Source: Planctomycetota bacterium (GTDB lineage: Bacteria; Planctomycetota; Phycisphaerae; UBA1845). From it: 11,320 nt of DNA. Both the position numbers and the translations under genes were made by a program. Below the pieces are notes generated by a model. That model made no database searches, had not been told where the DNA came from, and saw nothing but the letters and a program-made list of their open reading frames with translations. This document shows, piece after piece, positions 1 through 7,737 of this stretch (positions are counted from its first letter, which is position 1; the number at the start of each line of letters is the position of its first letter). The stretch is taken from contig JADFRH010000039.1 in NCBI GenBank assembly GCA_022561415.1, positions 1 to 11,320 on the forward strand, written 5' to 3'.

Positions 1-1306
1 CAGTCCCCGCGTAGATCACCTTGCCCACGACGACGGAAACCTCTCCGTCGGTGTAGACTTTTCCTACTAGCTCGTCGTGGCGCACTTGGTCGGTCTTGAG
101 TCGCGCCTCGGCCGCCTTGGCCTTGGCGAACAGCTCACGCATGCATTCCGCCTGCTCTGCGGTGAGTGAGTTCTCGGCCGGTTTGAGCTTGGCGAGAAGG
201 TTCTTGATCCGATCGGCAAGATCCTTGATGGGCTGGATGGACCGTTGCAGAACCGCAAGTTCGCGAACGAGCGCCGGCGCTACCCCGATGACTACGCGCG
301 TTGGCACGTTGGCCTCGCTACCGAGGGTCGCTACCTCGACGCCACCGCCCGCGAACACGCAGCCCCCGATGAGCCCGGCCGCGGTGCCGATGAGCTTTCC
401 GCCCACGCAAATGTGCGAGGCCATGAGCTGTTTGGCGATCTTGATGTCTCCGAGTGCGAACAGATGGGTTTCCGAGCAGAATTTTGCAACGATGTCGCCC
501 TTGGCCGTGACGAGCCCCATATTGCGGCCGAGGATTCCTTGTTTGACCGTCACATCGCCTTCCGCATCGACTCTGGCCGCCTCGATCGCAGCACACACCG
601 TAACGGACCCTTTCGACCGTACGGTGAACCGGTCCAGGACTCGCCCGTTGACGTGGACGCCGATGCTGGCGTCGATACTGCCGCTCTCGAAGTCAACGTC
701 GCCGGAGACGGTAAGCACCTCCTGGATCGTCAGCGTGCCGCCTTCGCAAGCCGGGCATCCGGCCATTTTCGTGATGAGCTGTGTCGAATCTTCGGTCAAC
801 GGCTCGAATGCATTGGGATCCAGGGCGAGCGTCTTGGGCTTACCCTTCGCCGGAATCACCCGTCCGGTCACATCGACACCGTCGCGCGGCGGTTCGATCG
901 GCGCAATCGTCCCCACATTCTCCCCCTTCTCGACCGTGATGATGGAAGTGTTCTCGTAGTAGTTGACCGGCGCGTCGTCCCGCCAGGAGTCGGCCTCCTT
1001 CTGAAAGGCCTCGCTCCAGACGAATTCTTCGTCCTTACCGTTGAACGGCTTCCTGCCCTCGGCTACGACGAAGTCTTTCGCCTCTTCACCTCGTCCGACG
1101 AGTTCGACGAACTCGGTGACGCGTTGCTTGACGGCGTCGGTGAGTTCGATTTCATCGCGACTGAGTGCGTCGAAGACGACTTCTTCGCTGAGATCCTCTG
1201 CGTCCTTCTTTTTTGATGCGTCGAGGAACGTCAGCATGGCGCGCATGCGATCCGGCGATACCTCAACGCTTACGTTGGTCGAAGTGGCGTTCGCCGTAGT
1301 CGCCAT
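1..1306 (-). CDS. FapA family (DUF342) polymer-forming beta-helix protein, 3' end cut by window
   Basis: 435 codons are visible from the ATG at 1306-1304 and the frame is still open at the left edge. Residues 1-115 are a charged N-terminal region. Residues 121-340 show the DUF342 signature: a KGENVGTI turn at 127-134, a GVDVTGRVIPAKGK segment at 143-156, then short beta-strand repeats with regularly spaced Gly and Asp (such as SGDVDFESGSI at 201-211) that suggest a right-handed beta-helix. Residues 343-410 are rich in Ala, Leu, Lys and Glu and should be helical or coiled-coil. A final beta segment (GEVSVVVGKVIYAG, 421-434) is typical of the family C-terminus, so little is probably missing. 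FapA proteins are named for a role in polar flagellar function and glucose signalling in Vibrio, but most bacterial homologues are uncharacterised, and no flagellar genes are visible here. An unusual CPAC pair lies at 184-187. No clear Shine-Dalgarno precedes the ATG, so the start is the likeliest rather than proven. Confidence 0.88.
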   Translation of the reverse strand, partial: MATTANATSTNVSVEVSPDRMRAMLTFLDASKKKDAEDLSEEVVFDALSRDEIELTDAVKQRVTEFVELVGRGEEAKDFVVAEGRKPFNGKDEEFVWSEAFQKEADSWRDDAPVNYYENTSIITVEKGENVGTIAPIEPPRDGVDVTGRVIPAKGKPKTLALDPNAFEPLTEDSTQLITKMAGCPACEGGTLTIQEVLTVSGDVDFESGSIDASIGVHVNGRVLDRFTVRSKGSVTVCAAIEAARVDAEGDVTVKQGILGRNMGLVTAKGDIVAKFCSETHLFALGDIKIAKQLMASHICVGGKLIGTAAGLIGGCVFAGGGVEVATLGSEANVPTRVVIGVAPALVRELAVLQRSIQPIKDLADRIKNLLAKLKPAENSLTAEQAECMRELFAKAKAAEARLKTDQVRHDELVGKVYTDGEVSVVVGKVIYAGT

Positions 1307-1750
1307 GATCGGTATCCACAATGCGCCAAACTGAACTGCGCGGCGAGAAGAACCCGAGACGCAGCCGCGCGCGATTTATCTGACCCGCGTTCCGACCCGG
1401 CTCTTACACATCCGCCACTGGAATACTCCCGGTGACGAGGCCCTACCGCCTTCACCCCGGCGCAGCGAGTTCTGCGCGGTGTATCTATTGGGTATCGGCT
1501 TTCCTCCCTGGTCGGTGGGGCGAATTCCCCGGCCCGGGCCGATTTGCTGCAGCGAATCGGACGTTCGCGCGGGCACCGGCGGCTGCTTTCGCGAGGGGCC
1601 ATGATCTATCGTGGCCGTAGCGAACGGTTTATCGGCTGATCGTCCTGTCGGGCGATGCGTGACCGTGTCTTGGCGGGCGCCGCGTGATCCGTGCGGCGTC
1701 CGAAGCCCGCCGCGCTTGCTTCGCTGCGTGCGCCCGAGCACAATCCGCGA
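1307..1750. other. Divergent intergenic region, no gene seen
   Basis: These 444 bases lie between the fapA-like gene (leftward) and the yjdF-like gene (rightward) and must carry both promoters if each gene has its own. I find no tRNA or other RNA gene and no good sigma-70 pair. Open frames crossing the region give Arg/Pro/Ser-rich translations without recognisable domains and are probably chance frames in GC-rich DNA. The only structured part is the dyad cluster near 1517-1560. Confidence 0.6.
1517..1560. repeat. Cluster of three adjoining inverted repeats
   Basis: Three dyads follow one another in the divergent intergenic region. The first is GGGG/CCCC around GAATTC (1517-1530). The second is a perfect 12-base palindrome, CGGCCCGGGCCG (1530-1541). 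The third is a 22-base near-palindrome (1539-1560) pairing CCGATT with AATCGG around GCTGCAGC, with a single T-G mismatch. As RNA the last would form a nine-pair stem with a four-base loop. No T-run follows on either strand, so a classical terminator is unlikely. An operator or a transcript-leader hairpin is possible, and GC-rich chance is a real alternative. Confidence 0.45.
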
Positions 1751-2356
1751 ATGTTCTTGACCCGGCGCGAGTGGACGATCTTTGTCGTCAATATCATCAA
1801 TGTCTTGATCTTTACGGTGATCGCGCTGCGGCGGTCGAACCTGGAGTTCATGCTCTACCTCGGTGTGATGGTCACGGTCCTGACGTGGCTCGTGGTCAAG
1901 CAGCGGACGATCAAGTTCGACCTGACGATTCTCTGGGGGATGACCGCGTGGGGTCTGATGCACATGTGCGGGGGGCTGCTGCGTGTGAACGGCGAGACGC
2001 TCTATTCGTTGGAGTTGGTCCCGCTCGTGACGAGCTTACACATCCTGCGGTACGACCAGCTCGTACACACGTTCGGCTTCGGCGTGGCTACACTGCTGTG
2101 TCATCACTTGCTCCGTCCGTTTCTTCGCGACAACATCGATCGCCGAGGTACGCTATTGTTTCTGGTCGTGTTGATGGGCAGCGGATTGGGCGCCGTCAAT
2201 GAAATGATCGAGTTCCTGGCCGTGCAGACTTTCCCCGAGACCGGCGTCGGCGGTTACCAAAACACCATGCTCGACATCGTATTCAACCTGCTCGGTGGGA
2301 TACTGGCCGTGACGTGGCTCGCCCGAACGCGCACGCTCGGCGTGCCGCTTCGATAG
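1751..2356 (+). CDS. YjdF/DUF2238-like integral membrane protein
   Basis: A 201-residue polytopic inner-membrane protein with about five or six hydrophobic segments: roughly 8-26, 32-49, 58-78, 105-122, 134-155 and 176-192. Polar residues typical of the DUF2238 (YjdF) family sit within or beside the membrane: His71 in a HMCGG stretch, Tyr101-Asp102 with His106, Asn150-Glu151 with Glu154, and Asp175 in the NTMLDIVFNLLGG segment. The biochemical role of the family is not established, and the buried His/Asp/Glu set only hints at ion or metal handling. The ATG at 1751 starts directly before the first membrane segment. An upstream ATG at 1691 would add 20 low-complexity residues and is less likely. 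Neither has a clear Shine-Dalgarno. The next gene lies 162 bases downstream in the same direction, and that gap holds no terminator that I can recognise. Confidence 0.75.
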   Translation: MFLTRREWTIFVVNIINVLIFTVIALRRSNLEFMLYLGVMVTVLTWLVVKQRTIKFDLTILWGMTAWGLMHMCGGLLRVNGETLYSLELVPLVTSLHILRYDQLVHTFGFGVATLLCHHLLRPFLRDNIDRRGTLLFLVVLMGSGLGAVNEMIEFLAVQTFPETGVGGYQNTMLDIVFNLLGGILAVTWLARTRTLGVPLR

Positions 2357-2505
2357 CACAGATTGGCCTCCCGGCCTAAGAAACTCCGCCGTCGGACGCC
2401 CTATGATGGATACCGGACACTTTTTCGCTCCTTTTTGTGATCGGATGAACCCAACGTCCGTCGAACGTGTCTAAGTCATGGAAGACAACTGGTGATTTGA
2501 TACCC

Positions 2506-2511
2506 AGAGGA
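2506..2511 (+). promoter_or_regulatory. Shine-Dalgarno AGAGGA before the NTR/HEAT gene
   Basis: AGAGGA ends seven bases before the ATG at 2519. It fixes this as the start and places a hydrophobic signal sequence at the N-terminus of the product. Confidence 0.65.
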
Positions 2512-2518
2512 TACGTCA

Positions 2519-4924
2519 ATGAGAGAATCGTGCGAATTTCGCCTCCTCGGCGCGGTAGTGATACTTCTTGCGACCGGTGCCTATGGTCCAAACGCCACGG
2601 CTTGCATCCGTTCATGTCCCTCGTTTTCTACGGTGGTCGGTGACGCAGAATCGATTGTTGTTGGCGTGACGATTGAATTGGACAAGGAAGAGCTGGATGC
2701 ATCCAGGAGTATTCTCGACTACACGTTTCGCGTTGACGAGGTGCTCAAGGGCGATTTTTTCAAGCCTGGAGACAAATTCCAATACAGGTCCCGCTTCGAA
2801 CGTCGGACATCGTGCGACGCGCACCCACTTCCACCGCTAGGTCGCGAGGCCCTGTTGTACATGACGCATCCTGCCGCTAGTCAGCCGCGACTTCTGACGA
2901 AGTGCGGCGTATACGAAACCCCCTACCCGAAATTGAAACGCGAGATATTGGTTGAAGTCTCTCCGAAGGAATACTTGGATTCAGACGATTCGATCGATGT
3001 ATCCGTGATTCTCAGACTGATCGGTACTCAACATTCGGAGGCATTCGATCCCTTTCAAATGCGCTCCAAGAAACCCAGGCCCGAGCCGTTCATCGACAGG
3101 GAAACCGCGATCGGGTATCTGGAGTGGATCATCGAATTGGACCAGGAAGACACGTTCAATTCGGCGTTGGGTATGCTCGGCTATTTCAAACCAGAGTTCG
3201 TTCGCCACTACCGGCGTGATCTGTTCTACAGCGATCGGTGCGATGATTTTCGGGCCGTCGCTACGCCCGTAACGTGGGCCGACGTTTACCGACCCACCGA
3301 TTCGTGCGAGATTGCAATGGAACAGCTCATAAGGGCGGGCGACAAGAGCGTCGTCCCGATCATTCTCAAGCGTCTATCCGACCTGCGAAATCGGGCGGTT
3401 GGTCCACTTCCTCAGTTCGGCCAGGAAAAATACGACAGGCGCGTCGGCAAGTGCATCGGTCGATTGGGTCAACTCGGAGACCGGCGCGCTATACCAGTGC
3501 TGATGGGCGAACTTGAATCCGGTGCGAAGATCGCCGCGTTTGGCGCACTTTCTACATTCGACGATCCTCGTGTGCTTCCGGCGCTCATCCGCGACTTTGA
3601 CGCCAATTTCAATGTGGCCAAGGTACGAATCCTTGCGAAGGTTGATGATCCCCGCGTGATTCCGGCATTGGTACGTGCACTCGACAAGGACACGACTGGT
3701 CGGCTCGCCAACGTGCTCTCCAGCATGGATGATCTGCGCGTTGTGCCGATTCTATTGTCGCGCCTCTGGAAAGACAGTTCAGCGGCCAGCAAACTAGAGA
3801 AAATCATCGACCCACGTATCGCACCGGTTGTCCGAAAATCCCGCTATGACCAAAAGCGGGCTCCCGCTATCTTGGCCGCGCAAGGCGAAATGGAAGACCA
3901 GGAGTTCATGCACAATCTGATTCGCCAGCGTTGTCGCGAGGGCGCGATTTGGGCAGCCAACGCGGGGGACCAATCGGCCAAGCCGCTTCTTCGCGAGGCC
4001 TTCGAAGAGAGCTTCTGTCCTGCAGCCTATGAGGCCGGTTACGCCTTGGGGCGGCTTCAGGACTTCGACGTTCTGCAAACCATGATCCAGACGCAGTACC
4101 CAATGAGCTTTTACACGCAGGGTCGGTCAATTCGGTTTGTGCAAGGGTTGCTCAACGACCCGCCTGACAAACATTACACCTTCAAAATCGGCGAATACAT
4201 CCAGGACATCAAGGAATTCGAACTGCGAATTCGCGATCAGGCGGAACGTAATAGCTGGTCAGATTGGCAACTCGAACACGTCTTGAAGCTTGTTCACCAG
4301 TTGCGTGCCATAGACGCGGCCGGGAAAGACGCTATCGCTAACTTCCGGCGCAAACCAGATGCGCTTCCGGACATGCCGGACAAATTCTTTAGAGAAGAAC
4401 TGGTTACGTTTCTGAATGACCAGGGCGAGCGCTGCCGCGAAGTGCTAAGAACGGGTTCCGAACTCGACAGATCGAGAATCCTTGGAACCGCAAGAAGTGT
4501 AAAGGTCAACCTGCTCGACCACGATCTGGTTATGGGTTTTCTCACGTGGCCACATCCCGCATTTCGACATTTTGCCATGGACGCCGTGAGAGACGGTTAC
4601 GTCACGCTCTCTGTGGCGGACGTCGAACGATGGACGCTCGAAAGCAATCACGTGTCTACTAGCAGTGCTCTCCGCTTCATGGCCAAGAACCCGCAGGCCG
4701 AATACCGCTCGATCATCGTCGAAGTGTTCAATCGCGGCTGGCATTTGTTCGATCAGATGCTGTTCGACGCCATCGTGGCGAATCAAGTAGTCGAGCTCAT
4801 CGATCCGCTCTGCGGCCTACTCTGCGAACAGCACAAGGAGATTCGTCGTCGTGTTTCAAACACGCTGGGGCTCTTGGACCATAGCTCGGACCTTTGGCCG
4901 ACCTGCTCGGCGACCGGAGAATGA
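2519..4924 (+). CDS. Secreted protein with N-terminal NTR/TIMP-like domain and HEAT-repeat solenoid
   Basis: An 801-residue protein of unknown function. Residues 1-28 look like a signal peptide with a hydrophobic stretch at 9-20 and an Ala-Thr-Ala just before Cys29, so cleavage there would leave Cys29 as the mature N-terminus. Residues 29-130 resemble bacterial NTR/TIMP-like domains: Cys29 and Cys33, an alternating beta region (YTFRVDEVLKG, 68-78), Cys99, a GREALLYM strand (108-115) and Cys129. From about 270 to 440 come HEAT/PBS-lyase-type helical repeats, with the motif D-D-P-R-V-hydrophobic-P-A-L at 348, 376 and 404 (exactly 28 residues apart) and weaker copies at 321 and 430. The rest, to about 790, also looks alpha-helical and solenoid-like. 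It is probably periplasmic or exported and a protein-binding scaffold. No catalytic motif is seen. The gene is AT-richer than its neighbours (26/60 G+C in 2941-3000). It stands alone and converges on truD. Confidence 0.8.
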   Translation: MRESCEFRLLGAVVILLATGAYGPNATACIRSCPSFSTVVGDAESIVVGVTIELDKEELDASRSILDYTFRVDEVLKGDFFKPGDKFQYRSRFERRTSCDAHPLPPLGREALLYMTHPAASQPRLLTKCGVYETPYPKLKREILVEVSPKEYLDSDDSIDVSVILRLIGTQHSEAFDPFQMRSKKPRPEPFIDRETAIGYLEWIIELDQEDTFNSALGMLGYFKPEFVRHYRRDLFYSDRCDDFRAVATPVTWADVYRPTDSCEIAMEQLIRAGDKSVVPIILKRLSDLRNRAVGPLPQFGQEKYDRRVGKCIGRLGQLGDRRAIPVLMGELESGAKIAAFGALSTFDDPRVLPALIRDFDANFNVAKVRILAKVDDPRVIPALVRALDKDTTGRLANVLSSMDDLRVVPILLSRLWKDSSAASKLEKIIDPRIAPVVRKSRYDQKRAPAILAAQGEMEDQEFMHNLIRQRCREGAIWAANAGDQSAKPLLREAFEESFCPAAYEAGYALGRLQDFDVLQTMIQTQYPMSFYTQGRSIRFVQGLLNDPPDKHYTFKIGEYIQDIKEFELRIRDQAERNSWSDWQLEHVLKLVHQLRAIDAAGKDAIANFRRKPDALPDMPDKFFREELVTFLNDQGERCREVLRTGSELDRSRILGTARSVKVNLLDHDLVMGFLTWPHPAFRHFAMDAVRDGYVTLSVADVERWTLESNHVSTSSALRFMAKNPQAEYRSIIVEVFNRGWHLFDQMLFDAIVANQVVELIDPLCGLLCEQHKEIRRRVSNTLGLLDHSSDLWPTCSATGE

Positions 4925-4941
4925 CCCTCGACACCTGCCAG

Positions 4942-6174
4942 TCACTTTCCCTTGCAGATCTCCCGCGTGACGGCTGTGGCGTAGGAGCCGGGGGGGAGGG
5001 CGAAGGCGATTCGCAGGTACCGGCCGTGGTTGTCGGTGCCGGTGTCGAGCTTCGGGTCTTGCAGCGGAACGCGCAGCGGGCGGCGGGCACCGTCTAGCTT
5101 GGCGCCGTCTTGGGCTCGTAGTTGCATCGCGCCCAGCTTCGTGTCGGCCAGGGCTTGTTGTTCTATCTCCTGCGGGCTGCCCGTCGGTTCTTTCATCTTC
5201 TTACCGAACAGCGGACCGGTGGGGGATATCTCGAAAGCCTCGCATCGCGGCTGCTCGATGCTCACGTCTTCCACGAGGAAGCATGCGCCGTTGACGTGCT
5301 TCCAGGCCACGTCGCCCGTTTGCACTTTGTCGATCGAGTCGATGCGCCGTACCAGCACGCGGTTGAACAGCTCACTCTGCACGGCCGAAAAGTAGAGCTT
5401 GCGCAGCGAGTGATCCACGGCCCGCCATGCCTTTCGCGGATCGCCGCCGTCCGCCAAGGCGCGGCATACCCTGGCTGGTCCTTTCAGTTCGCGGGGCCAG
5501 GCATCGGCAGCCGCGGACAGGTCGCCCCTGTCGAACAGCTCCCGCGCCCGGCGAACGTCATCGCGCTCGAACTTGCTCGGCCTGCCGAGCATGAGCGCGA
5601 TCGCCGAATCGAGATCACCGCGCAGCACCGCGAGGCCGACCAGGGCGTTGTCGCCTCGAACGCCGAAGCGCTGCGGACCGAAATAGTTGGGCACGCCGCG
5701 CGCCGTCAGCCGCTCGACGATCGGCTCGGCCAGTGCCGGCGCACCCTCGGCCGTGTCGCGAATTTTGATGTCGAAGCGGTTTCCCGCGAGGTGCCCGAGT
5801 TTGATCTTGTTCGTGTGGCGACTCGTCGAGACGACGCGAACACGTGCGAGGTCGAGCCCGGTGACCTTGGCCGGGTTGATGTGCTCGATGCTGAGCATCT
5901 GCCGGGTGACGCTGTGGGCGTCTTTGAGGCCGGCGTAACCGATTTCCTGCGGTCTGCGACCGAGGGCCTCGGCGATCAAACGGATAGCGGCCGGGGTGGT
6001 CAGGCCACGCTTTTCGATCTGGAAGTAGATGTGTGTGCCCTCGCCGCTCGCGTCGTAGCGGGGCATCTCCTCGACGATGAAGTCTTCGTCGTATCGTTTG
6101 ATCGCCCCACCGACGCCGGGTAGGTCGCGCGTCAGGTAGGGAAGGTCGCGCTCTCGATAGAATCCGATGGCCAC
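4942..6174 (-). CDS. truD: tRNA pseudouridine synthase D
   Basis: A 410-residue enzyme of the TruD family, which converts uridine 13 of certain tRNAs to pseudouridine in the cytoplasm. The N-terminal DFIVEEMP segment (31-38) and the catalytic motif GYAGLKDAHSVTRQ (79-92) are clear, with Asp85 as the expected nucleophile-type aspartate. GNRFDI (131-136) and NYFGPQRFG (163-171) are further family signatures. Residues from about 175 to 330 correspond to the TruD insertion domain, and the chain ends with the usual GSYATAVTREI segment. At 410 residues it is longer than E. coli TruD (349) and nearer to archaeal-type lengths. The start is GTG at 6174: an in-frame stop (TAG at 6186-6184) lies four codons upstream and no ATG fits. 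No Shine-Dalgarno is seen. It is divergent from waaA and converges on the NTR/HEAT gene 17 bases away. Confidence 0.95.
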   Translation of the reverse strand: MAIGFYRERDLPYLTRDLPGVGGAIKRYDEDFIVEEMPRYDASGEGTHIYFQIEKRGLTTPAAIRLIAEALGRRPQEIGYAGLKDAHSVTRQMLSIEHINPAKVTGLDLARVRVVSTSRHTNKIKLGHLAGNRFDIKIRDTAEGAPALAEPIVERLTARGVPNYFGPQRFGVRGDNALVGLAVLRGDLDSAIALMLGRPSKFERDDVRRARELFDRGDLSAAADAWPRELKGPARVCRALADGGDPRKAWRAVDHSLRKLYFSAVQSELFNRVLVRRIDSIDKVQTGDVAWKHVNGACFLVEDVSIEQPRCEAFEISPTGPLFGKKMKEPTGSPQEIEQQALADTKLGAMQLRAQDGAKLDGARRPLRVPLQDPKLDTGTDNHGRYLRIAFALPPGSYATAVTREICKGK

Positions 6175-6244
6175 GCAGGCAGTCTACGGACAACCGCCCG
6201 CGCGGGGAATGGATTCGTTCTCGTCCGGCGTTCCGTCCCCCACC

Positions 6245-6261
6245 CCTTTCCTGCGGAAAGG
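6245..6261. repeat. Inverted repeat between divergent truD and waaA
   Basis: CCTTTCC (6245-6251) and GGAAAGG (6255-6261) form a perfect seven-pair dyad around TGC. Two more C-G pairs are possible (6243-6244 with 6265-6266) across a three-base bulge. It lies in the 159-base divergent gap, 71 bases upstream of the truD start and 73 bases upstream of the waaA start. It has no flanking T-run. A leader hairpin or operator is possible but unproven. Confidence 0.35.
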
Positions 6262-6333
6262 AATGGGGCACCTCGCAGTGGCACCCGATGTCGGGTTTGC
6301 CGATCGATCGGGCCGGGTCTACGATTCCTCCCC

Positions 6334-7647
6334 ATGCGATGGCTGGCCGATCTTGTGTATCTGGTGGTCGGGCTGCTCTATCTGCCCGTGGCGATCTACA
6401 ACGCGCTGATTCTCGGCAAGAACCGGCGCGGCTGGCGCTGCCGGTTCGGGTTTGTACCACGGTTTGATCCCACGCGCGAACGGATCTGGATTCACGCGGT
6501 CTCGCTCGGCGAGATTAACGCCACGCCCAAGCTGGTCGAAGAGCTGCGCAGCCGCCGGCCTGACTGCGACATCGTTTTTTCCGCCACGACCGACACCGGT
6601 TATGCCCGGGCGGTTCAGCTCTACGGGCGGCATCGGGTGTTCAGATTCCCTCTCGATTTCAGCCTCGTCGTGTCGCGCGTTCTGCGGTGCGTGCGACCGG
6701 CGATGATCGTGCTGGTCGAGCAGGAGTTGTGGTACAACCTTGTGCGGCAGGCCACGCGCAAGGGCATTCCCGTTGCGGTGGTCAACGGAAGGTTGACCGA
6801 GCGTAGTGCTCGACGGTTGGGAAAGCTCGGCGGCATCGCTCGGTCGATGTTCGGCGACCTCGCCTGGGTGGGTGCGCAGGACGAATCGATCGCGGCACGG
6901 TTCGCGGCACTCGGTGCGTCGCCGGATCGAGTTCAGGTGACGTCTTCCCTCAAATGGGACACGGCCACCGTTACCGACTCGGTCGAGGGAGCCGATGAGC
7001 TCGCCCGCGAGGTGGGCCTCGATCGGTCTCGACCCGTATGGGTCTGCGGTAGCACGGGTCCGGGCGAAGAGGCGCTGATCCTTGCCGCGTACCGGCGGCT
7101 GCTCGATGACTCGCGGGGCGACGGGCCTGCGCTGGCGATCGTTCCGCGCAAGCCCGAGCGGTTTGACGACGTCGCACAGCTTATCGAGCGGTCCGGGTTT
7201 CGTTGCGTTCGTCGGAGTCGCTCCAACGATGACATGACGCACGTTTCCAACGAAACTCCCGTCGTCATCTTGGGTGACACGATGGGCGAGCTTCGGAGGT
7301 TCTACGCGCTGGCCGACGTGGTTTTTGTGGGACGGACGCTCGTGCCGATGGGCGGGTCGGACCCGATGGAGGTGGCCGCGCTAGGTAAGGCGATGGTCGT
7401 CGGACCCCACACCGACAACTTTCAGATGCCGATAGACGCGCTGCGCCGAGCGGACGCCGTTCGCGTAATCGAGTCGGCCGATGCGCTGCCCGCTCTGGTT
7501 CGGGAGCTGCTGAACGATGTGGCGTTGCGCCGGTCGCTGGCGGACCGGGCCAGGAAAGTCGTATTGGAGAATCAGGGCGCCACCGCGCGAACGGTGGATC
7601 GCTTGATCGACATACTCGACCGGACACGCCCGACGCCGCCGAGTTGA
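6334..7647 (+). CDS. waaA: 3-deoxy-D-manno-octulosonic acid (Kdo) transferase
   Basis: A 437-residue GT-B glycosyltransferase (also called KdtA) that adds Kdo from CMP-Kdo to the lipid A precursor at the cytoplasmic face of the inner membrane. Residues 4-27 form an N-terminal membrane anchor. WIHAVSLGE (52-60) carries the catalytic glutamate, Glu60. VEQELWYNL (128-136), NGRLTERSARR (151-161), SSLKWD (204-209), GSTGPGEE (239-246) and PRKPERF (271-277) are standard WaaA blocks. The nucleotide-sugar region GDTMGEL (314-320) is followed by GGSDPMEV (340-347) and GPHTDNF (357-363). The fourth block differs from the usual GGHNPLE. The length matches the family. I cannot tell whether it adds one or several Kdo units. 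The ATG at 6334 starts just before the anchor and has no Shine-Dalgarno. No other LPS gene is in view. The acs start lies 90 bases after its stop. Confidence 0.93.
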   Translation: MRWLADLVYLVVGLLYLPVAIYNALILGKNRRGWRCRFGFVPRFDPTRERIWIHAVSLGEINATPKLVEELRSRRPDCDIVFSATTDTGYARAVQLYGRHRVFRFPLDFSLVVSRVLRCVRPAMIVLVEQELWYNLVRQATRKGIPVAVVNGRLTERSARRLGKLGGIARSMFGDLAWVGAQDESIAARFAALGASPDRVQVTSSLKWDTATVTDSVEGADELAREVGLDRSRPVWVCGSTGPGEEALILAAYRRLLDDSRGDGPALAIVPRKPERFDDVAQLIERSGFRCVRRSRSNDDMTHVSNETPVVILGDTMGELRRFYALADVVFVGRTLVPMGGSDPMEVAALGKAMVVGPHTDNFQMPIDALRRADAVRVIESADALPALVRELLNDVALRRSLADRARKVVLENQGATARTVDRLIDILDRTRPTPPS

Positions 7648-7721
7648 CACCAGCCCCCTTGATCGGGACGTTATGGACTTGGATTTCACGCGCCGATCGA
7701 TGCTCGGCTCATTCGAATCGT

Positions 7722-7727
7722 GGAGGA
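7722..7727 (+). promoter_or_regulatory. Shine-Dalgarno GGAGGA before acs
   Basis: GGAGGA lies ten bases before the ATG at 7738. It supports that ATG over the in-frame GTG at 7720, which overlaps the Shine-Dalgarno itself. Confidence 0.65.
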
Positions 7728-7737
7728 ACACAACGCG

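Noticed and set aside
245..1216. Plus-strand open frames (up to 323 codons) opposite the fapA-like gene
   Set aside because: The minus frame has a clear DUF342 signature throughout. The plus frames give low-complexity translations.
1376..1963. Minus-strand frame of 195 codons across the intergenic region and the start of the yjdF-like gene
   Set aside because: The translation is Arg/Pro/His-rich without structure, and it overlaps the better-supported membrane protein gene.
2376..2615. Minus-strand frame of 79 codons before the NTR/HEAT gene
   Set aside because: It overlaps the signal peptide region of the plus-strand gene, which has a good Shine-Dalgarno, and the translation shows no domain.
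5122..6123. Plus-strand open frame of 333 codons opposite truD
   Set aside because: It is antisense to truD, which carries all family motifs, and it shows no recognisable domain.
7708..7726. ATTCGAATC as a possible tRNA T-loop
   Set aside because: No flanking five-pair T-stem, acceptor stem or anticodon arm can be built around it.
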